A stretch of 64,000 nt of DNA from Symsagittifera roscoffensis (taxonomy: Eukaryota; Xenacoelomorpha; Acoela; Convolutidae), in the NCBI RefSeq assembly GCF_963678635.1, contig NC_087071.1, forward strand, positions 33,532,141 through 33,596,140. The letters are read 5' to 3'. The position numbers were made by a program, and so were the translations under genes. The stretch's first letter is position 1; every line of letters starts with the position of its first letter. The notes beneath the pieces are model-generated. The model did no database searches. It was not told the DNA's origin and worked only from the letters and a program-made list of their open reading frames with translations. Of this stretch, positions 54,165 to 64,000 are shown in pieces.

Positions 54165-54761
54165 TTATGAATCTTCCCAATCAATCATTTTTACTGAAAA
54201 GTTTTCTAACATAACTGCAATATATATTTGACGCCCAATTCAGATTTTTTGTCTGATTTTGCACTATTTTTTCAATACTCTATCAAAAGATATTCTGACA
54301 AATCTGGATTTTGTATTTATATCAAATTCAAAACAGTAATCGAATTGATGTTCCTTATCTCCAGTTTTTGTTTCATAGGCTCTTCCGTTGTTTTGTTTTT
54401 TACTGATCGACCACTAAACCTGAGTTAACTCTTCTAAATAAAAACATTGTTGATAAATCTGGCAGTACTCTTCTTTTTTGTAATCTCCTCTTCATCTTTT
54501 AAACAAAATTATTGAACTTTCTGTGTTTCTATACAAATTAAAACTAATACAATCTCCATTAACTCATCTGCCCACCACTCTTTTAATTTTCTGTAGTAGT
54601 TCAGCCTTAAAATATGATAAATGTCCATTTCAGACATTGAAAACGCTTTTGATAGAAACATTTTTTCTTACTGAAATAAACAAAGAAACTTGAAAAACTC
54701 CAATTGTTTTATCATTTTTAAAGTATTTTGTAATAATATCCAGCATAAAAACGTTTTCCAT
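54165..54761 (-). pseudogene. MENVF-family relic, copy 8
   Basis: Recognisable MENVF start and RKMFLSKAF region, but an extra T in a T run shifts the frame, the central DVDGD codons are damaged, and about 150 bases covering DRLSKFNRLPF to FFHWLEIEQ are deleted (junction near 54,280). Nonfunctional. Confidence 0.5.
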
Positions 54762-55364
54762 CCTTTAGAAAATTGATGTAGTTAATCAAAAGCTCAAATT
54801 ATGGTGAAAAAAATTGAAAACAACCAAATAATAAAAGAAATTTGAAAAATATTGATGAGGTTTTCAACAATATATTGTTTGTAAGTTTCAGACCAATCTT
54901 ACCTAAATTTAGATAAAACAGCAATTGGATAAAAAAATTATCTGTAAATTCCTACGCAGTAACTTGACAATCAACTGATAATTGGTTAATCTTTTATGTC
55001 AATTTGGAGTAAATTGTATGTTTTGTCTGAATTTTCCTCACATATCATACCTCTAAATATACTCTTCAGAGAAAAAAAATAGTTTTGAACCAATAATATT
55101 TCAATTATCAAACATAAAAAAGATCACAAAGCTTTACTGAGGTTTACAATTATCAACAAACATAAAATTTCCCAATATTTGGGACAGTTCTTTGATGAGA
55201 AGACTTGCAGAGATGCTACTTTTATTAATTTTTCTTCTTTTGTTACTTATATCGGCAATGTTTCTTATTTTTACAGCAAACAGATTTCGATCATTTTTTT
55301 TGCGATTGCTTTTGTGTATTTTGTTACCTATTTGGAAGACTTAAGTCCTTTAAAGGTAAATCGT

Positions 55365-55545
55365 TGTCTGATTGGATACAACAACTTGAACAAAAATAAA
55401 AAATTTTGTGATTGGAAAATGGAGCTTTGTTTCCAATTGGACACGAGTTTTCTATAAGAATTCCATAAAAGGAAAGTAAAATATGATTGGACTTGACTAC
55501 AATCCAAATAAGGAAAATCCATTCTGATTGGTTGAACCCACACAT
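55365..55545 (+). promoter_or_regulatory. ATTGG array before MIFSV copy 5
   Basis: Boxes TGATTGGATAC, TGATTGGAAAAT, CCAATTGGACACG, TGATTGGACTTG and TGATTGGTTGAAC. A 92-codon frame overlapping it is a frameshifted version of the hydrophobic frame seen at 5,000. Confidence 0.4.
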
Positions 55546-55727
55546 TCCAGTTGAAGGTACCCCTTTATCTTAACTAAAAATCGATTTATTTTCAAGTTAA
55601 CTAACGTCAACTACCTCCTCTCTCAGCTCTAAACACATTAATTTCAACTTAACCACCGTCAGATTTCTCCCTCTCAACTATTAACCTTGTTTTTACTCTG
55701 TATCCTTAACTCAACTTATTGCTGAAA

Positions 55728-55847
55728 ATGATCTTCTCAGTACAAAACAAAAACCTTATGTTTTCGGTGGAATTTTCAGCTGATTTAGTATAAATCCAAG
55801 TGCGAGAAACAGTTTGTGGAGTTTTTCTGGCACAATTGGACATCCCA
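55728..55847 (+). pseudogene. MIFSV-family relic, copy 5 (5' fragment)
   Basis: First 40 codons only, with TAA replacing CAA at codon 22. Cut at gacatcccag where it joins the AT-rich block. It shares its nonsense codon with the copy at 60,594, so the mutation preceded the duplication. Confidence 0.5.
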
Positions 55848-57060
55848 GTAATTTCTTTGCATCTAGTAATTTTATTTTAAATAGATAGGAACAAAGAGAT
55901 CATAGAAAAGTTTATTAAGAAATTTCAAAGGTAAAACATTGTTAAAGTTGAAACTAACTATGCATCTGGTAAATACTTTTATAGAATTTTATTAGAAAGA
56001 TGGCAAAAAAAAATTAAACCGTTTTTTGCAAACATGTTAAAAGCTCTACATTAATTTTTGCTCATCATGCAAAAATTTATATAATTTTTTTTGCATACAT
56101 GTTAAAAAAATTAAGGAAAATCTCGCAATTTATGAAAAATTTCATTAAACATTTTCGCATTTTAAAGAAAACTGAAAGTGGATTTTCTTGCACTGTTAAT
56201 AATTAAAGTAAATATAAATCTTTGTTTTAATTTTGATCATAAAGAAGTCTCTTTTTTGCATGTATATTGATCAAAAAATTCGGAAAAACAATGTATTAAG
56301 ATAGGGAATAGCACCCAAAGTCATCAATTATGAAAATTTTTTAACATTAATTTAACAAGTTTTTTTTACAATTTTTGCATTTTTTGCATTTGCATAAGAA
56401 AAAAAGAAGTTTATATTTTGCACATATTTTTTGAAAAATCATGAAAAAACTTGCATCTTGCAAAAAACATATTTGAAAAATTTTGCAAATTTTAAAAAAA
56501 ATCTTTAAAAATTTTGCAACATGCAAAAATCTTCATAATTTTTCTGGCATACTTCTTAAAAAAAACCAAAATATTTCGTATTCGAAGAAAATTTTTATTA
56601 ATTTTTTTCACATTTTAAAGAAAACTGTAACAAAGGTTTCTTGCAATGTTAAAAATGAAAGTTTACAAATTTCTTTGTTTTAAGTTTGATCACTAAAAAA
56701 TCTGTTTTTGCACATATCTAAATTTAAAAAATCATAAAAACAGTGTATTAAGATACGGAAAAGCACTCAAAGTTATCAGTACTGATAATTTCTAAACAAT
56801 AAGAAAAAAGAAGTTAGGTTTTGCAAATGTATTCATTTCAAATAAAATGTATATTTTAAATTATGAAAAAAGTTGCGTTCTGCACCAAACTTTCTGTAAA
56901 AGACGCATATTTGTTATAACGTGATTAATTTTTGTTGCATCATGTAAAAAAAGTAACATAAATTTATTCGTTGAAAAGCATTTGAATTGAAATTTAAATA
57001 ATTTCACTTAGATTTTTATGAAGAAATAATCAAACATTATTAGAAAAATTGACACGCTCA
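55848..57060. repeat. AT-rich TTGCA-dense block, copy 3
   Basis: No gene. Same order as 17,940-19,150. The small frame at 56,483 is noise. Confidence 0.6.
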
Positions 57061-57150
57061 CTATTTACAGAACCATAACCGTCATTAAAAAATCAATTTT
57101 TTTGAACAAATCAGATTCATATTTTGAATTTTGAACTTTTCGAATTCTGT

Positions 57151-57627
57151 CTAAAAATGCTGAGCCAAGAGTTTGCGTAGATGCAAGTCTTTGATTAGAA
57201 GAGTTAGATAATATTTTTGGAACTTTTTCCGAACAAGTCGTTTCCTTGATACGCTTGGTGTTTTTTCTGCTCTTTTCCATTGTAGTTTAAGCTGAACTCC
57301 GCAACTAAGCTGATTGAAGACTTCCCCACCTGATGTGACAATACTCGAAAAGAATCTGTGTTTGTACAAAGTGTAAAGACAATCAATTTCTTGATATATG
57401 TATTGATATTTGTCTAATCTCTGAAGAATTTGCCGAAGAGATGTTCCAATTAAAATTATATGAAACTTGCAATTTCCCAAGGAACAGAAAGGACCATGAG
57501 TAGACACGCAATGATCTTGGGTTACTATGTATTGTTCGTAAAATTCGTTGGAAACAGAAATAAACAATGATTTACTATTATAATCTGAATAAATGCTGGG
57601 AAGAGCTTGACACATAGCAGCTGCCAT
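57151..57627 (-). CDS. MAAAM-family protein, copy 3
   Basis: 158 codons open from MAAAMCQALPSIYSDYNSK. All family landmarks are present (IVTQDHCVSTH, FCSLGNCKFH, GTSLRQILQRLDKYQ, CLYTLYKHRFFSSIV, RKRLVRKKFQKYYL). A three-base change near the end (an added gag) and a shift give a different last 17 residues (LIKDLHLRKLLAQHF). Function unknown. Divergent from the MYSRK relic at 57,832. Confidence 0.55.
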   Translation of the reverse strand: MAAAMCQALPSIYSDYNSKSLFISVSNEFYEQYIVTQDHCVSTHGPFCSLGNCKFHIILIGTSLRQILQRLDKYQYIYQEIDCLYTLYKHRFFSSIVTSGGEVFNQLSCGVQLKLQWKRAEKTPSVSRKRLVRKKFQKYYLTLLIKDLHLRKLLAQHF

Positions 57628-57831
57628 TGGGATAAATGATTTTTGCAGAAAATTGTGGAGTTATATAGTAGTAGTAACACCTACGCAGCTTCCATATAGG
57701 GAAATCCTTCCATATTTGATAGTACCTCCATATATGGAAATGGCGATGACTCATACCGTTGACTTCCATTTTCATTTAATCTCAAAATCATTTCTCTCAT
57801 TTCTCCTCATCTGATCAGTTTGTTCTTCAAA
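57628..57831. promoter_or_regulatory. Divergent CArG/AP-1 promoter, copy 3
   Basis: CCATATAGGG (57,692), CCATATTTGA (57,710; last G lost) and CCATATATGG (57,728), again 18 bp apart, with TGACTCA at 57,747. Only the third box is a perfect CArG here. Confidence 0.55.
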
Positions 57832-58368
57832 ATGTACTCGAGAAAAGCTGATAGTTCCAACTATATTGAATTTTCAAAAAATCGAAAAGAGTTGGGAGAT
57901 TTGGTTGGTTCCAAAAATCCTACAAGGGGAAAACATACTTGGAACCGTGCTTTCAATATTAAAAATAAATGATTTGGGACAATTTGAAAAGTCTCAACAA
58001 GTCTATTTTAGTGAAAAAAAATAGAAGCAATCACCGCAAAACAGAATATCGTTATTCACGATGCTAAAAATCTTGGACTCGTAACTATATATGAAGCCAA
58101 ATCTGGTAAAGAATCAACTATGGATCAGGAGCTCGACATCTGTAATAAAGTATAATAAATAGCAACATACAACATGAGGAGGAAGTGTGTCAGAATCAAG
58201 AAGTACAACGTAAGCAAGCCACCCTACCTTCAGATTCGACTTTTCACTGCAAAGGAAAATGAAGACTTGAAGTAAGTTGCATATGTCAACTATATTTTGA
58301 ATGAATTCAAAGAACTGTCCCAAATATTGGGAGATTTTATGTTTGTTGATAATTGTAAACCTCAGTAA
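57832..58368 (+). pseudogene. MYSRK-family relic, copy 3
   Basis: MYSRKADSSNYIEFS to TWNRAFNIKNK then TGA. The second phase shows VYFSEKK, a deletion, then DAKNLGLVTIYEAKSGKE and DQELDICNKV followed by TAA, and the tail NEFKELSQILGDFMFVDNCK. Several extra stops. Shares its damage with the copy at 62,168. Confidence 0.5.
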
Positions 58369-58751
58369 AGCTTTCTGATTTTTTTTTATATTTGATAATT
58401 GAAATTTTATTGGTTCAAAAATATTTTTTCTCTCTGAAGTGTATATTTAGAGGTATGATATCCGAGGAAAATTCAGACAAAACATACAATTTACTCCAAA
58501 TTGACATAAAATATTAACCAATTATCAATTAATTGTCGTGTTACTGCGTAGGAATTTACAGCTAATTTTTATCTAATTGCAGTTTTATCTAAACTTAAGT
58601 AAATTTGTTCTGATTTGAACAAACTTACAAACAAAAAAATAGTTGAAATCCTTATCAATATTTTTTAAATTTCTTTTATTATTTGGTTGTTTTCAATTTT
58701 TTTCACCATAGTCTGATGAGCTTTTGATTGGTTACATCAGTTTTCTAAAGG

Positions 58752-59499
58752 ATGGAAAACGTTTTCTTGCTGTATGTTATTACAAAATACTTTAAAAATG
58801 ATAAAACAATTGGAGTTTTTCAAGTTTCTTTGTTTATTTCAGTAGGAAAAATGTTTCTATCAAAAGCGTTTTTAATGTCTGAAATAGACATTTATCAAAT
58901 TTTAAGGCTGAACTACTACAAAAAATTAAAAGAGTGATGGACAGATGACGTTGATGGAGATTGTATTAGTTTTAACTTGTATAGAAACACAGAAAGTTCA
59001 ATAATTTTGTTTAAAAGATGAAGAGGAGAATACAAAAAAGAAGAGTACTGCCAGATTTATCAACAATGTTTGTATTTAGAAGAGTTAACTCAGATTTAGT
59101 GGTCGATCAGTAAAAAACAAAACAACGGAAGATCCTATGAAACAAAAATTGGAGATAAGGAACATCAATTCGATTACTGTTTTGAATTTGATACAAATAC
59201 AAAATCCAAATTTGTCAGAATATCTTTTGATCGTTTATCCTAATTTAATAGAATTCCGTTTGTATATACTACAATATACCAAAAAGAAAACAATAAAAAC
59301 GTATATTTTAGTAATTTCTTTTTTCACTGGTTAAAAATAGAACAAATCAATGAAATTTTGATAGAAATTTCAGAACTTGAATTGAGTATCAAAAAAAAAG
59401 TATAAATCAGACAAAAAATCTCATTTGGGCGTCAAATGTATATGTTAGTTATGTTAGAAAATTTTTCAGTAAAATTGATTGATTGGGAATGATTCATAA
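58752..59499 (+). pseudogene. MENVF-family relic, copy 9
   Basis: In phase from MENVFLLYVITKYFKND almost to the end, but with five stops: TGA for the first Trp of WW, TGA for the Trp of KRWRG, TAG for Glu, TAA for Lys, and the usual TAA after SIEKIV-equivalent sequence. A one-base insertion follows before the final DS codons. The absence of frameshifts over most of its length makes it a good template for the family, about 215 residues to the common stop. Confidence 0.55.
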
Positions 59500-59574
59500 A
59501 CATAGCTTTGTTGTGATCTATAAAATACTTTAAAATCTGTGAATACTCCATTCTGATATTGCTTAATACTACAA

Positions 59575-59725
59575 AGATTACCTGTGAAGGAATGCTCAAT
59601 TCTGATTGGTTGATATCAAAAAAGATAAAAATTTCCTAATAAATAATGCTCGACTCTGGTTAGTTGATATAAAAATGATTAATTTTTTTTTAAGAAATGC
59701 TCGATTCTGATTGGTTGATAGCAAA
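59575..59725 (+). promoter_or_regulatory. TGATTGGTTGATA array upstream of ZF copy 5
   Basis: Units TTCTGATTGGTTGATATC, CTCTGGTTAGTTGATAT and TTCTGATTGGTTGATAGC spaced about 55 bases, forward version of the reverse arrays. A further copy begins at the very end of the window (63,930). Confidence 0.5.
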
Positions 59726-59938
59726 ACTTTTGAAAGTTCCCTGGTTAGATTGGTTGATTTTTTCAACTTGACCAAAAAGAATGTTATCCATTCTGATTTC
59801 TTTCATGTTGAAAACAATTCGTTAAGAAATTTGCAGTTTTCTCATATTTTTATTCATTTTTTGAAGCTATTCAACACTTCTTATCTAAATTATCGGGACA
59901 TTCTATATCTCCCATTTATTCTCAAGTTCTTTCGTGAG

Positions 59939-60162
59939 ATGCCGTCACTGAATAGAAACGAAAAAATTGCAAGTCTTGTGGCAAAGAAAACACTCGCTTA
60001 CACGCATCTAGACATCGTAGAACCTATGGTGCTTTGAAGTGTTTGAATTGTAACTTTTATACTTATAGCAGCGAGGAACTCACTAAGCATTTCAAGAAGA
60101 AGCATTGTCCAAACAAGGTTAAATTATGTGCTCAGCAGTCTCCAAACACGCTCCAAGAAAAG
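59939..60162 (+). pseudogene. Zinc-finger exon relic, copy 5
   Basis: MPSLNRNEKIASL, then a four-base deletion removes the first Cys pair and shifts the frame (VAKKTLAYTHLD). In the original phase the second finger is intact (CLNCNFYTYSSEELTKHF and KKKHC), followed by the conserved splice donor AAAAG/GTAAAA. Confidence 0.55.
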
Positions 60163-60593
60163 GTAAAATTTAGAATTTTTATTAAAAACATAGAAATTAC
60201 TATGAATATTAGTTTTTACTGAATCTGAAAATCTAAACATATGTGATAAGTTTAGTCAGAAACTATACAGTGTTTTCATCACAATACCTGAACTGTTTTT
60301 TATTTTTTAATTCAACGGTTTTGATTGATGATAAAGACAGCAAAAATTGAGTTCAAATTGTCGTGAAAATGTCCATGGAACTCGATGCAAAAATCGTAAA
60401 TCAACAGTAAATTTTCCCTTGGTTGCAAGCTTGCGGAGACTAAAAATTACTTTATTTTCAAGTTAACTACCGTCAACTACCTCCTCTCTCAGCTCTAAAT
60501 ACATTAATTTCCACTTAAGCACCGTCAACTTTCTCCCTCTCAACTGTTAATTTTGTTTTTACTCTGTATCCTTAACTTAACTTATTGCTGAAA

Positions 60594-61076
60594 ATGATCT
60601 TCTCAGTACAAAACAAAAACCTTAGGTTTTCGGTGGAATTTTCAGCTGATTTAGTATAAATCCAAGTGCGAGAAACAGTTTGTGGAGTTTTTCTGGCACA
60701 ATTGGACATCCCAATCCAAGTCTGGCACATGGTGGAAGTGATGCGCAGGGATTTCAACGAACATCATATGACGCAAGTTCCCATCACAGAGAACCAACTT
60801 GGAACCATGCAAATGATGGAGGAAGTGTCTGAGCATGTGGGAATGAACTACCCCGAAATTCCTGACGCTAGTTATGTGGCTCAACCATTCGACAATTTCC
60901 TCTTTCCTTGGGAAGAGGGATATGTGGACAACTCAATAACCATCGAAGAGGATGAGGGGTTCTCTGAGCCAAGAACTCCAGACAGCGAACCACCAGTGAT
61001 GGATGCAAGACCAGCTTTGCGCTCCATTGAGGACTGGCAAAATTCTTCAGCTGCTCGACAGCTCTTTGATTTGTGA
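60594..61076 (+). pseudogene. MIFSV-family copy 6, full length with one nonsense codon
   Basis: 160 codons to a TGA overlapping AATAAA. The only defect visible is TAA at codon 22 (60,657-60,659), where the copy at 17,475 has CAA. From VRETVCGVFLAQLDIPIQ onward 136 codons are open: QVWHMVEVMRRDFNEHHM, TQVPITENQLGTMQMMEEV, then an acidic, Pro-rich half ending SAARQLFDL. No family recognised; no signal peptide. If translation began downstream, a shortened protein could be made. The ATTGG array is not duplicated before this copy; only the proximal promoter (ctacctcctctctcagctc) is. Confidence 0.55.
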
Positions 61077-61079
61077 ATA

Positions 61080-61485
61080 AACTGGTTATTGTCTTATGTT
61101 TTGTAATTTTATTAGTACTGATAATTTCTAAACAATAAGAAAAAAGAAGTTAGGTTTTGCAAATGTAATCATTTTAAATAAAATGTATATATTTTAAATT
61201 ATGAAAAAAGTTGCGTTCTGCACCAAACTTTCTGTAAAAGACGCATATTTGTTATAAAGTGATTAATTTTTTTTTGCATCATGTAAAAAAAGTAACATAA
61301 ATTTATTCGTTGAGAAGCATTTGAATTGAAATTTACATAATTTCACTTAGATTTTTATGAAGAAATAATCAAACGTTAATAGAAAAATTGACATGCTCAC
61401 TATTTACAGAACCACAAACGTCATTAAAAAATTAATTTTTTTGATCAAATCAGATTCATATTTTAAACTTTGAACTTTTCGAATT
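61080..61485. repeat. AT-rich block, shortened copy 4
   Basis: No gene. Only the right-hand third of the block is present; the left two thirds are deleted just after the polyadenylation signal. Confidence 0.55.
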
Positions 61486-61489
61486 CTGT

Positions 61490-61963
61490 CTAAAAATGCG
61501 GAGGAAGAATTTGCGTAGATGCAAGTCTTTGATTAGAAGTTAGATAATATTTTTGGAACTTTTTCCGAACAAGTCGTTTCCTTGATACGCTTGGTGCTTT
61601 TTCTGCTCTTTTCCATTGTAACTTAAGCTTAACTCCGCAACTAAGCTGATTGAAGACTTCCCCACTTGATGTGACAATACTCGAAAAGAATCTGTGTTTG
61701 TACAAAGTGTAAAGACAATCAATTTCTTGATATATAAATTGATATTTGTCTAATCTCTGAAGAATTTGCCTAAGAGATGTTCCAATTAAAATTATATGAA
61801 ATTTGCAATTTCCCAAGGAACAGAAAGGATCATGAGTAGACACGCAATGATCTTGGGTTACTATGTATTGTTCGTAAATTTCGTTGAAAACAGAAATAAA
61901 CAATGATTTACTATTATAATCTGAATAAATGCTGGGAAGAGCTTGACACATAGCAGCTGCCAT
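61490..61963 (-). CDS. MAAAM-family protein, copy 4
   Basis: 157 codons open from MAAAMCQALPSIYSDYNSK to SNQRLASTQILPPHF. Close duplicate of the copy at 57,151 with a restored family-type C-terminus (LTSNQRLASTQ). The basic segment RKRLVRKKFQKYYL is retained. Function unknown. Confidence 0.55.
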   Translation of the reverse strand: MAAAMCQALPSIYSDYNSKSLFISVFNEIYEQYIVTQDHCVSTHDPFCSLGNCKFHIILIGTSLRQILQRLDKYQFIYQEIDCLYTLYKHRFFSSIVTSSGEVFNQLSCGVKLKLQWKRAEKAPSVSRKRLVRKKFQKYYLTSNQRLASTQILPPHF

Positions 61964-62167
61964 TGGGATAAATGATTTTTGCAGAAAATTGTGGAGTTAT
62001 ATAGTAGTAGTAACACCTACGCAGCTTCCATATAGGGAAATCCTTCCATATTTGATAGTACCTCCATATATGGAAATCGCGATGACTCACACCGCTTACT
62101 TCCATTTTCTTTTAATCTCAAAATCATTTCTCACATTTCTCCTCATCTGATTAGTTTGTTCTTCAAA
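61964..62167. promoter_or_regulatory. Divergent CArG/AP-1 promoter, copy 4
   Basis: CCATATAGGG (62,028), CCATATTTGA (62,046) and CCATATATGG (62,064) at 18-bp spacing, TGACTCA at 62,083. Confidence 0.55.
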
Positions 62168-62692
62168 ATGTACTCGAGAAAAGCTGATAGTTCCAACTAT
62201 ATTGAACTTTCAAAAAATAAAAAAAGAGTTGGGAGATTTGTTTGGTTCCAAAATCCTACAAGTGGAAAACATACTTGGAACCGTGCTTTCAATATTAAAA
62301 ACAAATGATTTGGGACAATTTTAAAAAGGTCAACAAGTCTATTTTAGTGAAAAAAAGGAGAAGCAATCACCGCAAAACAGAATATTGTTATTCACGATGC
62401 TAAAAATCTTGGACTCGTACCTATATATGAAGCCAAATCTGGTAAAGAATCAATTATGGATCAGGAGCTCGACATCTGTAATAGAGTATAATAAATAGCA
62501 ACATACAACATGAGGAGGAAGTGTGTCAGAATCAAGAAGTACAACGTAAGCAAGCCACCCTACGTTCAGATTCGACTCTTCACTGCAAAGGAAAATGAAG
62601 ACTTGAAGCAAGTTGCATATGTCAACTATACTTTGAATGAATTCAAAGAACTGTCCCAAATATTGGGAGATTTTATGTTTGTTGATAATTGA
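62168..62692 (+). pseudogene. MYSRK-family relic, copy 4
   Basis: MYSRKADSSNYIE to TWNRAFNIKNK then TGA, with an extra shift in the FSKNK region. The tail from about 62,510 is open (KKYNVSKPPYVQIRLFTAK to ELSQILGDFMFVDN), ended one codon early by TGA in place of TGT. Confidence 0.5.
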
Positions 62693-63085
62693 AAACCTCA
62701 GTAAAGCTTTGTGATTTTTTTTTATATTTGATAATTGAAATATTATTGGTTCAGAAAAATTTTTTCTCTCTGAAGTGTATATTTAGAGGTATGATATCCG
62801 AGGAAAATTCAGACAAAACATTCAACTTACTCCAAATTGACATAAAATATTAACCAATTATCAATTAATTGTCGTGTTACTGCGTAGGAATTTACAGCTA
62901 AATTTTATCTAATTGCTGATTTATCTAAACTTAAGAAAATTTTTTCTGATTTGAACAAACTTACAAACAAAAAAATAGTTGAAAACCTTATCAATATTTT
63001 TTAAATTTCTTTTATTGTTTGGTTGTTTTCAATTTTTTTCCACCATAGTCTGAGCTTTTGATTGATTACATCAATTTTCTAAAGG

Positions 63086-63832
63086 ATGGAAAACATTTTC
63101 TTGCTGTATGTTATTACAAAATACTTTAAAAATGATAAAACAATTGGAGTTTTTCAAGTTTCTTTGTTTATTTCAGTAAGAAAAATGTTTCTATCAAAAG
63201 CGTTTTTAATGTCTGAAATAGACATTTATCAAATTTTAAGGCAGAACTACTACAAAAAATTAAAAGAGTGATGGACAGATGACGTTGATGGAGATTGTAT
63301 TAGTTTTAATTTGTATAGAAACACAGAAAGTTCAATAATTTTGTTTAAAAGATGAAGAGGAGATTAGAAAAAAGAAGAGTACTGCCAGATTTATCAACAA
63401 TGTTTTTATTTAGAATAGTTAACTCAGATTTAGTGGTCGATCAGTAAAAAACAAAACAACGGAAGAGCCTATGAAACAAAAATTGGAGATAAGGAACATC
63501 AATTCGATTACTGTTTTGAATTTGATACAAATACAAAATCCAAATTTGTCAGAATATCTTTTGATCGTTTATCCAAATTTAATAGAATTCCGTTTGTGTA
63601 TACTACGATATACCAAAAACAAAACGATAAAAACGTATATTTTAGTAATTTCTTTTTTCACTGGTTAAAAATAGAACAAATCAATGAAATTTTGATAGAA
63701 ATTTCAAAATTTGAATTGAGTATCGAAAAAATAGTATAAATCAGACAAAAATTCTCATTTGGGCGTCAAATGTATATGTTAGTTATGTTGGAAAATTTTC
63801 AGTAAAAATGATTGATTGTGAATGATTTATAA
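63086..63832 (+). pseudogene. MENVF-family relic, copy 10
   Basis: Duplicate of copy 9: it shares the TGA codons at the WW and KRWRG positions and the TAG before WSISKK, and has an additional TAG in the LEELTQ region. The FDRLSKFNRIPF region, however, is open here (CCAAATTT where copy 9 has TAA). Ends near the window edge. Confidence 0.5.
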
Positions 63833-64000
63833 ACATAGCTTTGTTGTGATCTATAAAATACTTTTAAATCTGTGAATACTCCATTCTGATATTGCTTAAT
63901 ACTACAAAGATTACCTGTGAAGGAATGCTCAATTCTGATTGGTTGATATCAAAAAAGATAAAAATTTCCTAATAAATAATGCTCGACTCTGGTTAGTTGA

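Larger units (their letters stand above)
51623..55191 (-). repeat. Long inverted arm, unit 3 left, beyond the retroelement
   Basis: Continuation of the arm interrupted at 34,080. It carries one further roughly 320-bp unit, the caagggaacc landmark, gene-free AT-rich sequence to 53,500, then the ZF relic, CCAAT array, MENVF relic and MYSRK tail, all in reverse orientation. Confidence 0.7.
58300..60439 (+). repeat. Arm, unit 3 right, cut short
   Basis: MYSRK tail, MENVF relic, CCAAT array and ZF exon in forward order, ending at gcttgcggagac/taaaaattac where a second copy of the MIFSV core begins. The junction marks a direct duplication of about 4.3-4.9 kb (55.6-60.4 kb repeated at 60.4-64.0 kb). 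Confidence 0.6.

Noticed and set aside
58752-59499. TGA read as tryptophan (code change) in MENVF copies
   Set aside because: Two TGA codons fall at Trp positions, but other copies have TGG there, and TAA and TAG stops also occur. Simple decay explains it.

Overview
The window looks like nuclear DNA of a nematode, most likely a Caenorhabditis-type genome. Grounds: a very AT-rich background (roughly 70-75% A+T by eye), short nematode-style splice signals, a Tc1/mariner-type transposase remnant, and an LTR element whose Gag-like N-terminus and unusual open frames I associate with nematode elements. The assignment is inference. I see no bacterial gene organisation, no rRNA or tRNA gene and no CRISPR array.

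Flanks (about 1-27,150 and 51,623-64,000). These are a mosaic of inverted and direct duplications of five small gene-like families, named here by their first residues: a two-finger zinc-finger exon (ZF), MENVF, MAAAM, MYSRK and MIFSV. A core (MIFSV, an AT-rich block, then divergent MAAAM and MYSRK) is bracketed by long arms carrying MENVF and ZF in opposite orientations, so the region reads arm(-)/core/arm(+)/arm(-)/core/arm(+). Nearly every family member is broken. The exception is MAAAM, a frame of about 157 codons that is open in three of four copies. MAAAM and MYSRK share a short divergent promoter with three CArG-type boxes spaced exactly 18 bp apart plus a TGACTCA site. Two copies of a decayed Tc1-like element sit at the tip of a palindrome formed by two arms.

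A 6.9-kb tandem duplication (21,871-28,781 and 28,796-35,717, with 14 bases between) copied one arm, the Tc1-like element, and the 5' LTR and leader of a retroelement.

Centre (34,081-51,622). One LTR retroelement of about 17.5 kb, much richer in G+C than its surroundings, has inserted into an arm repeat. Its LTRs are about 905 bp and begin TGTGACA and end TTACA. It has a 2.4-kb leader studded with copies of a motif close to ATCCGGAGGGGT, then a Gag-like N-terminal region that stops where capsid should begin. No protease, reverse transcriptase, RNase H or integrase can be found. Instead it carries a macro-domain frame, an SGNH/GDSL hydrolase-like frame and about 6.6 kb more of coding-like sequence that I cannot assign. 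Most frames are cut by single-base shifts and stops, so this copy is decayed or carries indel errors. It is best described as a giant, pol-less LTR element with accessory enzyme-like domains, probably mobilised in trans when active.
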